In this document: positions 31,924-42,395 of the stretch, piece after piece | Layout: every line of letters starts with the position of its first letter | Numbering within the stretch: position 1 is the stretch's first letter | Origin: Myrica gale | Taxonomy: Eukaryota > Streptophyta > Magnoliopsida > Fagales > Myricaceae | Length of the DNA stretch: 64,000 nt | Direction of reading: 5' to 3' | Assembly (NCBI GenBank): GCA_963930655.1 | Contig: OZ005603.1 | Location: forward strand, 18,871,001-18,935,000 | Program-made: the position numbers and the translations under genes | The notes under the pieces: model-generated | Databases searched by the model: none | Told to the model about the DNA's origin: nothing | The model's input: only the letters and a program-made list of their open reading frames with translations

Positions 31924-34900
31924 TGTGAGACCCCGAAAAATCAGTACGTACTCCGTGGTAAGCTTAAGGATTCAGTGATTTGTTTTGAATTAATGGAGTT
32001 CATGGTATGATCTAAATTTAATGAGCATTATGGAATATCAATGGATGAGGTCTACATTTTAAGGTAGCCAATTTAAGTTGTTAGATTAAATGTATTTCTT
32101 TTTAATATCCTTGATTAATTTTGAAGGATTATGTTATGGACCATATTATTGGGCCTTAGCCTTTAGGCTTGTGAAATGGACTTGAGACTTGTGATATTGG
32201 GCCTTAGACAAATATTATTGGGCTATCAAAGTCTTATGTGATTGAAATGTTAGTGGGCATAACTTTAAAGATTGGTGTTAATGGGCCCTATCCTTTAAAC
32301 TTATGAATTGGATCTAAGATGGTGTTGTTGGGCCTTGGATTAATGTTGTTGGGCTGCCCAATGGGTCTTGGAGTTAAGTTATAATATAAGATTAGTAGTA
32401 CTAATCATTCATTAAGCCAACTAAGTATGCTATGTAACTAGGTTGGTTGAGTTGTAACTAAGTAAACTAAACTAGTTGGATTTCAACCAAGGGAACTAAA
32501 TGGTTGAACTCAGCATTAAATATGGAATTCAAATGTGTGGTGGAGGGTGATTTTCGTGGGTTGCAAGATAGACATAAGGGAGACAAGACATGACAAGTTG
32601 AAAAGTAAATTTTGGAAGGAAAAACTTCCCTTTGACCGAACATAAGGCCAAGTTCATGCTCCCTTGCTTTTTGGCTTTTCATTTCACACCCATCACACTT
32701 CCTTTCCACTTTATTTGTGTCACCTCACTTCTTTGGAGCCATTTGGTCGACCAACACAATCCAAAAGAGAGAAACCCAAAGCCAAAACCGAAATCAAGAG
32801 AGAAAGGGAGAGGAAGAGAGAACTTGGTGTAAACCGAACCTTTTGGAGCCACAAAGAGTGATTCAAGCTTGGACCAAGGGGATTTCGTGTAAGGGGGAAG
32901 GAGAAGAAGGAGTAGAAGGAAAAAGGGAGGTCTTGCAAGAAGAAGAAAGGAAGGAGAAGACAAAGGACAACCAAGGTAACAACCGGATCTTATTTCCTTC
33001 TTGTTGGCCGAACCCTCTTGTGAATAGATCTTAAAATGTGAGTTGTGTTGTGCTTGGATATTGTGAGATCTTGAATGATTAAAGAACCTTAAGTTATTTA
33101 GTAGGTGAAGGAGAGAGAAATTTTGCAAGGGAACAAGGAGAAGGAACAAGGAACAACAAGGTAGAAACCGAATCTACCATTTCTCTTATTGGCCGAAACT
33201 GTTGGTGAATAGATCTTGAACTTTTATGCTTTGATGATGTTGAATATTGCTAGATCTGGTGTTATTAAGATGTATAAGAGTAGATCTAGCCATGTATGTT
33301 CTAGATCTAAGGTTGAATGTGAAGAAAAATGCAAATGGAGAACAATGTATGTTAAAGGAAGCTAGATCTAAGTTCATGCTAAGTTGGTGGGTTGTAAGTT
33401 GTAAATCTCCTTAGATCTATGGTTATGGATGTGTTGGAATGTTAGATCTAAGTGTTTGACCATTGTTATGATGATTTAATGAACAATATACATGTGAAGA
33501 GGTTCCGAACTATGGAAGAAATGCACGATAAAGAGGGAGATAGGACAAATGTAAGATTTGGCATAAATCACTATGATGGCCGAACCATGCAACCCTAAAT
33601 TGCATTTTGCTGCTTATGTTTGGTGTTAGATCTAAGAGCATGAATGAATGTGAGTATGTACTGACTTGTTATTGGAAAATGCATGTAAGTTTGGTTGTGA
33701 ATCGAGGAAGTTGCATGCAAATGAATAATGAGAAAATTCCAAGTGTTCCATGATATGGTGTTGGCCGAATGTCACTTTGTCCTTGATCTTGAATTATGTT
33801 ATGATAGGTAGTTCTTAGGTTGTGAAATTGTTGAATGGAGGATGGGATCACCATGGGAGATGAAGTTGTAATTAAAGAACACATAAGATTGGTGTTGGCC
33901 GAATGCCATGAGGAAGAGAAAGCCGAATTGCAAGCTTGTAACAATTGGACTTGTAACAATTGGAGATTTTATTTGCTTGTGATGAATGAATAAAATTAGG
34001 ATTTTGGCCAAACAAATTAAAAGATGTTAAGGCTTAAAGGATCGAGTTAAAGGATTAACAAGCCTTGTGATGTTAAGCATGGATTAAGGATTCAATTAGA
34101 ATGATTTAATGTTGGCCAAATCCTATTTAGGGCAGAGTGAGACATAATCGTAATGATATGTATATCAAAGCTAAGGATTAGAGAGCCTTGACCTTATGAG
34201 GAGAAAAGTGTAAACCCTAATCAAGATACCTATAAGTATATGTGCATAGATATTATATTGCAATACTAAATAATTAAATGACCTAAGTTTTAAATATTAG
34301 TTAAAGAATAAATTAAATAAAATATTTAATGATTAAAAGAATTATATTGATATATATATATATTATCAAAAAGAAAATATAATATAGTTGCCATTCGGAA
34401 ACATTTCCGATGAATGGAAGGTACGAAGTCAAGTGATGAACGGGAAGTTCAAGATGGATTAAGAAAAATCCGGCAACTATATTATACCATTAAATTAAGT
34501 AATGCGTATAATTATCGCTACTTGTCCTTAGTGGACTTCAAGAGGACTGTCGGGTAATTCGTAGGACCGACACATACCGATATGGTTTCATCTATACGCA
34601 GTACATTGAAAGATTGAACCTATTCCTTGTAGGCGAGGAGCCAAGTGAGCAAAGGAGAATTTGCGAGGAGTACTGTAAGTGAATCTTACCCCTTTTGGAA
34701 AACTGGAATGATACACTGCATGTTTTATTGTGCATGGCAAGATGTTTTAATACATATGTAATGTATTGCATGAAGAATGTTTCAAGTACGCATGATGTTT
34801 CGAACATGTCATAGCATGATCATTTGCATGAACGCATGAGAGACGATTTGATGCAAATGAAATTACGATGTTTTCAAGAGTGGCATGACATGTTCATTTC

Positions 34901-36093
34901 ATAGAAACATGAAAAGTTGTTTTATGCAAATGAAAGAGAATTTATGTTATGATTGAGCCGGAGGCTTTGGTTGAACACGTACTAAGTTAAGTGAGGTTCG
35001 ACATCCATGCCGAGGGACGTTGTTCGTGAAGGATGGATGGATGGACGCCCATACCGAGGGACGTTGTTCGTGAAGGATGGGTTAGTCCGTGAGGTATGTG
35101 CAACCACACCGAGGAACGTTGCTCGAGAAGGTGTGGCGCCTCCAAGGGTCGTGTCTAGCCATCAGGCCTGGGGCAACTACGGGCTAGCTCGACCAGATGT
35201 AAGGTCTCCAAGGGAATTCGGGGACGGTTCCGAAGGGAACGCACAACCCTGACTTCAGGGGTCAAATGGAGCGAGCCAAGAGTAAGAGATACGAAATGGT
35301 TGTGAAAAGGCCAACAGTGGCACAAGTATGGAAAGAATGATTTTCAAGGGCCAATGGCCAATTTTATAAGCAAGAATGAAAGAATGATTTCAAGGGCCAA
35401 GGGCCAATTTTATAAGCAAGAATGAAAGAAAAATTTTCAAGGGCCTGGGGCCAATTTCGAGATTTGAAATGCATTTGAAAAGGCCAAGAGTGGCAAGAGA
35501 TTTTAGTGCATGGCATGTGCATCACGGAGCATGCATATGCATCATGGCTTTTTATGCACTAACTCATGAATTACAGTTTTGCATTTCTTCTCTTATCGCT
35601 ACAGTGTATTGATGTAAGTATGCTTTTAAAGCTATGTTTTATTAAAGTTCATGTTTCAACTGTTGTTCCTTACTGAGTCTTTCGACTCATAGTTTGTAAA
35701 ACGTATCATTCCACATCCACAAGATAACTGGGGAGCAGAGGAGTATCTCACGTAGAAATCCTGGAAGTTTGGGGATTGGAGCCGGAGTTTGTGAACTCCG
35801 AAGTAGCACTTGGGTGTGCTGGTTTTGATCAAGTGGCAGTATGTTGCCCTAGTACGTTTTGTATAAGTTGCGAACAAGATGCAATGTATAGACTTTTCTG
35901 AATTATGATGCATATACCGAGAGGTTATGATCTTTGAGCTTGTATCTCAGCCAACATGTGGATCCTGAGTGAGCCATCCTATGTATGTAAAAAAAAAAAA
36001 TTCCGCTGTAAGAGTTAGTGTAAACGCTGGAGTGTTCCCGGGGAATGCTCGCGGCTGTCACGGTCCCTGCGGGATGGCGTTCGGGGCGTGACA
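31924..36093 (+). repeat. 3' LTR (4170 bp) of the gag-only Gypsy element
   Basis: It is nearly identical to 25584-29755 over the full length, with the same start, end and internal hairpins. The 12-bp inverted repeat is at 34703-34714 and 35703-35714; in this copy the last base of the right arm has changed. Confidence 0.96.
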
Positions 36094-36098
36094 GAAAC

Positions 36099-36804
36099 AC
36101 CAATGAGCACATCGCTAAAGCTTGATGCGGACGAAAAAGGTAAAAAAGTGGACATCACCAAATATAGAGGTATGATTGGAGCTCTCCTCTATTTGACGGC
36201 TAGTAGGCCGGATATTATGTTTAGTGTGTGCTTATGTGCTACATTCCAAGCTTGTCCTAAAGAATCACATCTTGTTGCCGTAAAAAGAATTTTTCGAAAT
36301 CTTTCGGAAACTATCAACCTAGGACTTTGGTATCCTAGAGACAGTCACATGAACCTAGTAAGTTATTCCGATGTTGACTTTGCCGGGTGCAAAGTCGATA
36401 GAAAAAGTACTAGTGGTACTTGTCATTTCCTAGGTTCATCTTTAGTTTCTTGGAGTAGCAAGAAACAAAACTCGGTTGCATTATCAACAACCGAAGCGGA
36501 ATACATAGCGGCCGGTAGTTGTTGTGCTCAAGTGTGGTGAATGAAACAAACTCTCAAAGATTTTGGACCAGAGTTTGACAGTTTACCCATCAATTGTGAT
36601 AACACTAATGCTATAAACTTATCCAAAAATCCTATACAACACTCAAGGACTAAACACATTGAAGTGAGACATCATTTTCTAAGAGATCATATTAAAAAAG
36701 GTGACATCTCACTTGATTTCATTAGTACTGAGCATCAACTAGCTGATATTTTCACAAAACCCTTGAGTAATGAAAGATTTCGTGATCTTAGACAAGGATA
36801 TTGA
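36099..36804 (+). pseudogene. pol: End of RT and RNase H, SIRE-type element
   Basis: After the target duplication the Copia coding sequence resumes with PMSTSLKLDADEKGKKVD, YRGMIGALLYLTASRPDIMF and HLVAVKRIFRNL. RNase H follows: SYSDVDFAGCKVDRKSTSG, CHFLGSSLVSWSSKKQNSVA, LSTTEAEYIAAGSCCAQ and HIEVRHHFLRDHIKKGDI, ending near ADIFTKPLSNERFRDLR. Motif order and spacing are normal for Copia. It is a fossil. Confidence 0.93.
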
Positions 36805-36991
36805 GTTTTTAGATGCAAATGCTCTTTGATATGCTATCTCATTGTTTTCCATGATTTTTCTTTGTTTTGATGTTTTTAAACATGTTTAAAATGTTTTTAT
36901 GACTTATTACATGTTTGACATTCATCAAATGCATCATTCCATTTAAGTTTTGGGCATTGAAACCTCATTTCTCCAAACTGTTCTCTGTAAA

Positions 36992-37089
36992 GGTCGACCG
37001 TGTAGAACCGCTACACGAAGCGGTCGACCCTGTGGAACCGCTACATGAAGCGGTCGATGGTTTTGAACTGTTATACTTGGCGGTCGACC
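36992..37089 (+). repeat. Three 30-bp repeats carrying GGTCGACC
   Basis: The word GGTCGA recurs at 36992, 37022, 37052 and 37082, exactly 30 bp apart, with ACCGCTACA-GAAGC between. The same GGTCGACCG words occur in the LTRs of this element. The block lies between RNase H and the envelope-like ORF. Confidence 0.8.
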
Positions 37090-37379
37090 CCCTCGTCGAG
37101 TTATATATACTGTAGTTCAATTTTCGGTCGACTGGTCTCTCTCCTCCCGTGTACCGATTCGCCTCTCTCGACCCAAACACTCTCAAATCCTTCCCAAAAC
37201 ACCATAACCTGCCCTAAAATCGATCCTCATCATGTTCGGTCTAAGCCCTCTCCTTTTTAGTTGATTTACATAAAAATCCATCCAGCTGACATTTTTAGGG
37301 ATTTCGACCTCTTTGAAACCCTAACCCCAATTTTTCAAATTCCAGCCTCTTTTCTCTCAAATTCTTGAGTTCTACCATC

Positions 37380-38580
37380 ATGCCAATGACAAAGCATGCT
37401 ATCATACACGGCACTGAGCAAGCAGGATCATCTCGTTCATTAGCAGCTCCTTCGGGTGAGCCTGATTACAATTTCTGTAATTCTGAATGTGCTACGAAAT
37501 TTTACAGTGACTTCTCAAATAGAAAAGTCATGTTGGGTAGGAAAGTGGATATAGAATTACTTTCGGATTTTGAGATTGAGCGTCCATTTGTGAAGCAAGG
37601 TTGGCGAAGTTTGTTGGATATGGGTAACAAAGTGTTTCCCAAATATGTTAGTATGTTTTTCGCTAACATGTCTGTTAGTTGGGAAGTAGGAGGCTTGTTT
37701 ACTGTTAAGAGTAAGGTTGGGGGACGAGATATTATTTTGAATGAAGTAATTCTCGGTGATATTTTAGGTATCCCACATGTTGGGATTCGGGCCTATGAGC
37801 TTAAGACTTGGCCCATGTGTAAGGGCTTTGATTATGGAACAACCCTAATTTACCTCCTAGGTGATGATGTGGCAGAAGATGCAGCTAGAAAAATCCATGC
37901 CAACCAGTTACCTATTCGTTTGTGATTCCTTCATTTGATTTGCACCCATAACTTGATGCCTCAGGGTGGACACTGAGAGGAGGTGACTTTTATGGATGTT
38001 TTTGTGCTGGAGCGTCTCCTGAAGGAGAAAAAGTTCAGCCTTCCTTATATTATGCTCAAACATATGGAAGAAGCTTGTGAGTCCAAGAAGAATCTACCTT
38101 ATGGCTTGCTGTTACCCAGATTTTTAGACATTTTGGCGTGGCACTCAGTTCTCGAGAGCAAGACACTTTGACCAAGTGTGAGCAATTTGATACTCACACT
38201 TTAACCCGGATGGGCTAGACGAACTTCCAGAAACACTTGGGTGCCTAAGCGTCAGGATAATGATGAGGATGAGCCTGAAGAAGCTGATGAGGATATTGAG
38301 GCTACGGATGAACCTACTAGTGAGGAGGTAGATGCTGAGGCAATGGAGTTTGATAAAGATGCTGATTTGGCTGATGCTCCTCCCATTATTCCATCTTCTA
38401 CCAAAACTCCCGACCGTACCTCTTCCTTTGATTCCCGGTTCACCGCTTCTGAGCAAAGGATGATTGCTAGGCATGAGGCGCAACAAAAGTTTCTTCATGA
38501 TAGTATCACTTCTATGTAAGAGCAGCAGAGGCAGCTCTTTGAGGACATGAGGACTTTTATGGCCCATGTTCCTCCACCAT
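37380..38580 (+). pseudogene. Envelope-like region of the SIRE-type element
   Basis: A 182-codon open stretch starts at ATG 37380 and ends at 37925. It has FYSDFSNRKVMLGRKVDIEL and ILNEVILGDILGIPHVGIR, words typical of the plant transposon protein found in the 3' ORF of SIRE-type elements, sometimes called envelope-like. Two further stretches follow (about 37983-38171 and 38241-38519); the second is very acidic (NDEDEPEEADEDIEATDE). I see no convincing signal peptide or fusion peptide, so an actual envelope role is not supported by what is visible. It is a fossil. Confidence 0.7.
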
Positions 38581-38936
38581 CATGATTCTCATCGCATATG
38601 CACTTCATGTATTTCTTGTTGTTTATGTATTTTACTTTGCTTCTTTATTTCTTTTTCATGATAACAATGGGGGAGAAGACATGGTGTCTCTTTTTGTGTC
38701 TCTGTACCCCTTTGAGACTTGGTGTCTCTTTTTGTATCTCTGTACCTCTTTGAGACTTGGATGTACTGCTTAATATTATACGAAAGCCTCTTTATTATTC
38801 ATATGCAATTCTTTCATATTACATACTAACTTGTGTCCACGAAGTATTAAAATGTCCAAAACCCTACATCAAAGTACAAAAGATAGGGGGAGACAAGATC
38901 AACAAGAGAAAGATCAATTAATTTATTGTCATCATC

Positions 38937-38949
38937 AAAAAGGGGGAGA
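38937..38949 (+). other. Polypurine tract of the SIRE-type element
   Basis: AAAAAGGGGGAGA ends one base before the 3' LTR at 38951. The same tract precedes the LTR at 46411 and, on the minus strand, the one ending at 57084. Confidence 0.9.
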
Positions 38950-38950
38950 T

Positions 38951-40226
38951 TGTTGGCTTTTAGTAACAATCAATGTTTTGATGATAACAATAGAAGTAAT
39001 TGAGATGTGAAGCAAAACGGATCCAAAATAAGCACGGAGCGATCAAGCAACATCACATTCAATGGAAGTGCTCTCAAAGTGAAGACTCAAGATGCTAGGG
39101 ATTATTTGTAACTCTAAGACTTCATTTTTAACAAGAATTTCAATCACACACATGCATAAGTCTTCAAAACTTGCATAAACCGTTTTAACATTTGTTGAAA
39201 GATTAAAACCTTTTTTAATGGCTTCAAAATATCCCAAATATACTCTCAAACCTTTTTATATACTTATGAGAAGTTAGAGTTTAAAATTTGGTATTTTAAT
39301 TTGGTCAAAATCAAATTTTTAAATCAACCGAATCATGTGTTAAGTTGAAGAGGTCGACCGCGCATGAAGCGGTCGACCGGATCTACGACCGCTTCGTATA
39401 GCGGTCGACCGGTAGCATTTATTAAAGAGTTGTTAAGCTTCTAACAATATGACCGTTGTGTAACAGTAACTTGAAGCGGTCAACCGGCTCGTTATAACAG
39501 ATCACTCCTAACCGCTATTAACAGCTATTTTTCTCATGAGGCCTATATAAAGCCATACCCACGCCTTTGGAACATAACTCAATCGTCCAAAATCATTTTA
39601 CAAAGGCTAAGAGTGATAAAAAAGCCTTACAATCCTTATTCAAACATTATTCACACATAATCTTTATTTTCACATCCTTGTTATTGTGTGACGCCTAAGA
39701 GCTAGTTATTTCTCATTGTAATATCCACTCAATCGAGGGCGTCTTAGAGGGAAATTTTGTTCAACCATATATATTACTAAGAGAGTGATTCTCTTGTATA
39801 CTTTAGGTGAGGGTTGTTCATCGTTTGGAGAAGTTTCTTCTCAAACTCGTTCTTGAGGCTTGAAGAGGGTTTTCTCAAGCTCAAGTGTAAGAAAAATTTT
39901 CCTTTGGTTGAAGGAAGAATAGTGGAGAAACCTCAAGGCTCGGTAAAGGAGCTTGAGGGGTGGATGTAGGCGGGTTGTCGAACCACCTAAAATATTGTGT
40001 TTGCTTCTCTTCCCTTATCTACTTTATTTGTGCTACTTGTTTATTGCTTTAAAGTTTTCACTTGTGCATTTAGATTGCAATACATACTTTTGTGTTTAAT
40101 CATTTATTGCAATCAATCCCATTTGTAAGACTTGTATCTAGCAAACACATTTTTTAGGGTAAATTTCGAAAAAGCTTTGAAACTCAATTCACCCCCTCTT
40201 AGGTTGCCTTAATCCTAGGAATATCA
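38951..40226 (+). repeat. 3' LTR of the SIRE-type element (1276 bp)
   Basis: It starts TGTTGGCTTTTAG and ends CCTAGGAATATCA. A TATA box is at 39544-39551. GGTCGACCG words are at 39352, 39371 and 39403. Partner of 19727-21013. Confidence 0.95.
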
Positions 40227-40231
40227 CGAAA

Positions 40232-42395
40232 TAGATTAATGGAAGAGTTATAGACCAAAAGATAAACTAAAAATCGTCCAAATTAAATTCTTTAATTATT
40301 AGATACGTTAACGATGAAGAAAATAAAGCAAATAGATTAAGGGTAGAGTTATAAAGAAAAATATAAATGAAAAATAGTCCAAATTAATTATTTCAAAATT
40401 AGATACATTAATATCTTGTGTTCCTCTTGGTTCTGCTAAGAACTCTTTGAACGTATCAATTTTCTCTTGTGGTGTTCAACCAACCAAACTTATCACCATG
40501 ATTTCTTGAGAGCTTCGTAGGTTTTCTTGGTGTGGTGTTTTAATCTTTCGAACTCTTTGTTTTCATCTGGTTCAAAGGGTCAACAAATCTTGTCTTCACG
40601 ATCTTGGTGTTCCATCACTATTGCTGGTGGAGTTCATATCATTAATGATGAAGAAAATGAAGCAAATAGATTAATGGAAGAGTTATAAACAAAAATATAA
40701 ATCAAGAATTGTCTTAATTCACTAGCATAAAAGTCACATACCTTAATAATGAAAAAAAAATTTTTTGGAACAAATACATTAATTTTTTAATAATTAGATA
40801 CCTTAATGGTGAAAGATATGGAGAAAGTAGATTAATGGAAGTGTTATAGACTAAAATATAAATGAAAAATAGTCCAAATTAATTAGTTTCAAAATTATAT
40901 ATCTAAATATCGAACAAAATTAAGCAAATAGATTAATGAAATAGTTATATGCCAAGATATAATTGAAAAGTAGTCCAAATTAATTAGTTTTAAAGCAAGA
41001 TACATTAATAGTGAATAAATTGAAGCAAATACATTAATGGAAAAATTGAAGACGAAAATGAAATTTTAAATCGTCAAAATTAATTTGATTTATAATTAGA
41101 TACATTAAAGATGCAGAAATTTAACGAAATAAATTAATGAAAGAGTTATAGACCAAAAGGTAAACAAAAAATCGTCCAAATTAATTTTTTTAAATTATTA
41201 GATACCTTAATGATTAATAAAATTAAGCAAATAGATTAATGTTAGAATTATAGGCGAAAATATAAATGAAAAATAGTCCAAAGTAATTTGTTTCAAAATT
41301 AGAAACACTAATATCTTGTGTTCCTCTTGGTTCTGCTAAGAATTCTTTGAACTCATCAATTTTCTCCAGCAGGTTCAACCAACCAAACTTATCACCTCGA
41401 TTTCTTGATAGCTTCCTAGGTTTTCTTGGTGTGGTGAAGGAAATGGAGTAAGTTGATTCATGGAAGAGTTATAGACTTAAATCTAAATGAAAATAGTCAA
41501 AATTAGATACATTAATATCTTGTGTTCCTCTTGGTTCAGCTAAGAACTCTTTGCACGTATCAATTTTCTCTCTTGGCGTTCAACCAACAAAACTTAACAC
41601 CTTGATTCTTGAGAGCTTCCTAGATTTTCTTGGTTTGGTGTCTTAATCTTTCCAAATCTGAGTTCTCATCTGGTTAGGTGAAGGGTCAAGGCTCAACAAA
41701 TTTTGTCTTCACGATCTTGGGGTTCCATCACTATTGTTGGTGGAGTTCATTTCATTATAATGAAGAAAATGACGCAAATAGATTAATGGAAGAGTTATAG
41801 ACAAAAATATAAATCAAGAACTGTCTTAATTCACTAGCTCAAAAACCAGATACCTTAATAATGACAAAAGACTGATACGAATATATTAATTTTTTGAAAT
41901 AATTGGATTCCTTAATGTGAAGGAAGTCGAGGAAGTATATTAATCAAGAATTGTCTAAATTGACTAGCATAAAAACGAGATACCTTAATAATGAAAAAAA
42001 AAACAGAAGCAAATACATTAGTTTTTTAATAATTAGATACTTTAATGGTGAAGGAAATGGAAGAGGTAGATTAATGGAAGTGTTATAGACCAAAATTTAG
42101 ATGAAAAAATAGTCAAAATTATATACCTAAATATCGAAGAAAATAAAGCAAATAGATTAATGAAATAGTTATACCCCAAAATATAAATAAAAAGTAATCC
42201 AAATTAATTAGTTTTGAAAAAATATATTAATATTGAATAAAATGAGGCAAATACATTAATGGAAAAGTTAGAGACGAAAATGAAATTTTAAATCGTCGAG
42301 ATTAATTTGATTTATAATACATTAATGATGATTAAATTGAACGAAATAGATTAATGGAATAGTTATTGACCAAAAGTTAAACTTAAAGCCATAAA
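40232..42395 (+). repeat. Higher-order tandem array, plus orientation
   Basis: This continues the array interrupted at 19721. Linkers start near 40415 and 41315 (900 bp apart) and again near 41520, where a unit is cut short. Subunits of about 100 bp lie between. No gene is seen. Confidence 0.9.

Larger units (their letters stand above)
25584..36093 (+). mobile_element. Young Gypsy element with 4.17-kb LTRs and essentially only gag
   Basis: It starts TGTGAGACCCCG and ends GGGGCGTGACA with perfect GAAAC duplications at 25579-25583 and 36094-36098. The LTRs (25584-29755 and 31924-36093) are 4172 and 4170 bp. By eye I count a little over twenty base differences and a few short indels, about 0.5%. 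With a rate of 1.3e-8 per site per year this would be roughly 0.2 million years. The inside is only 2.17 kb: primer site, gag, a zinc knuckle, faint traces of protease and RT, and a polypurine tract. It cannot make its own pol products and would have needed a helper. Gag and LTR style recall the Tekay/Del chromovirus clade. Confidence 0.95.
19727..40226 (+). mobile_element. SIRE/Maximus-type Ty1/Copia element with envelope-like region, doubly invaded
   Basis: LTRs start TGTTGG and end AATATCA; the 5-bp duplication CGAAA is at 19722-19726 and 40227-40231, inside the array word GAACGAAATAGATTA. Order: 5' LTR, methionine-tRNA primer site, gag with zinc knuckle, protease, integrase, RT, RNase H, a long region with an envelope-like ORF, polypurine tract and 3' LTR. 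Integrase before RT marks Ty1/Copia; the extra 3' ORF region marks the SIRE group. About 12.7% of LTR1 and LTR2 positions were not checked; in the first 160 bp I count about 15 differences, so roughly 9%, a few million years at common plant rates. It is broken, with perhaps ten or more breaks beyond the two insertions (24581-25329 and 25584-36093). Confidence 0.93.

Noticed and set aside
32679-33149. Minus-strand open frame of 156 codons in the giant LTR
   Set aside because: The matching part of the other, nearly identical LTR (26338-26634) is interrupted differently, composition is low-complexity, and it runs against the purine-rich leader of the LTR.
38241-38519. Acidic open frame as a separate host gene
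   Set aside because: It sits between RNase H and the 3' LTR of the SIRE-type element, in the place of the 3' part of its envelope-like region, so it was kept as part of that element.
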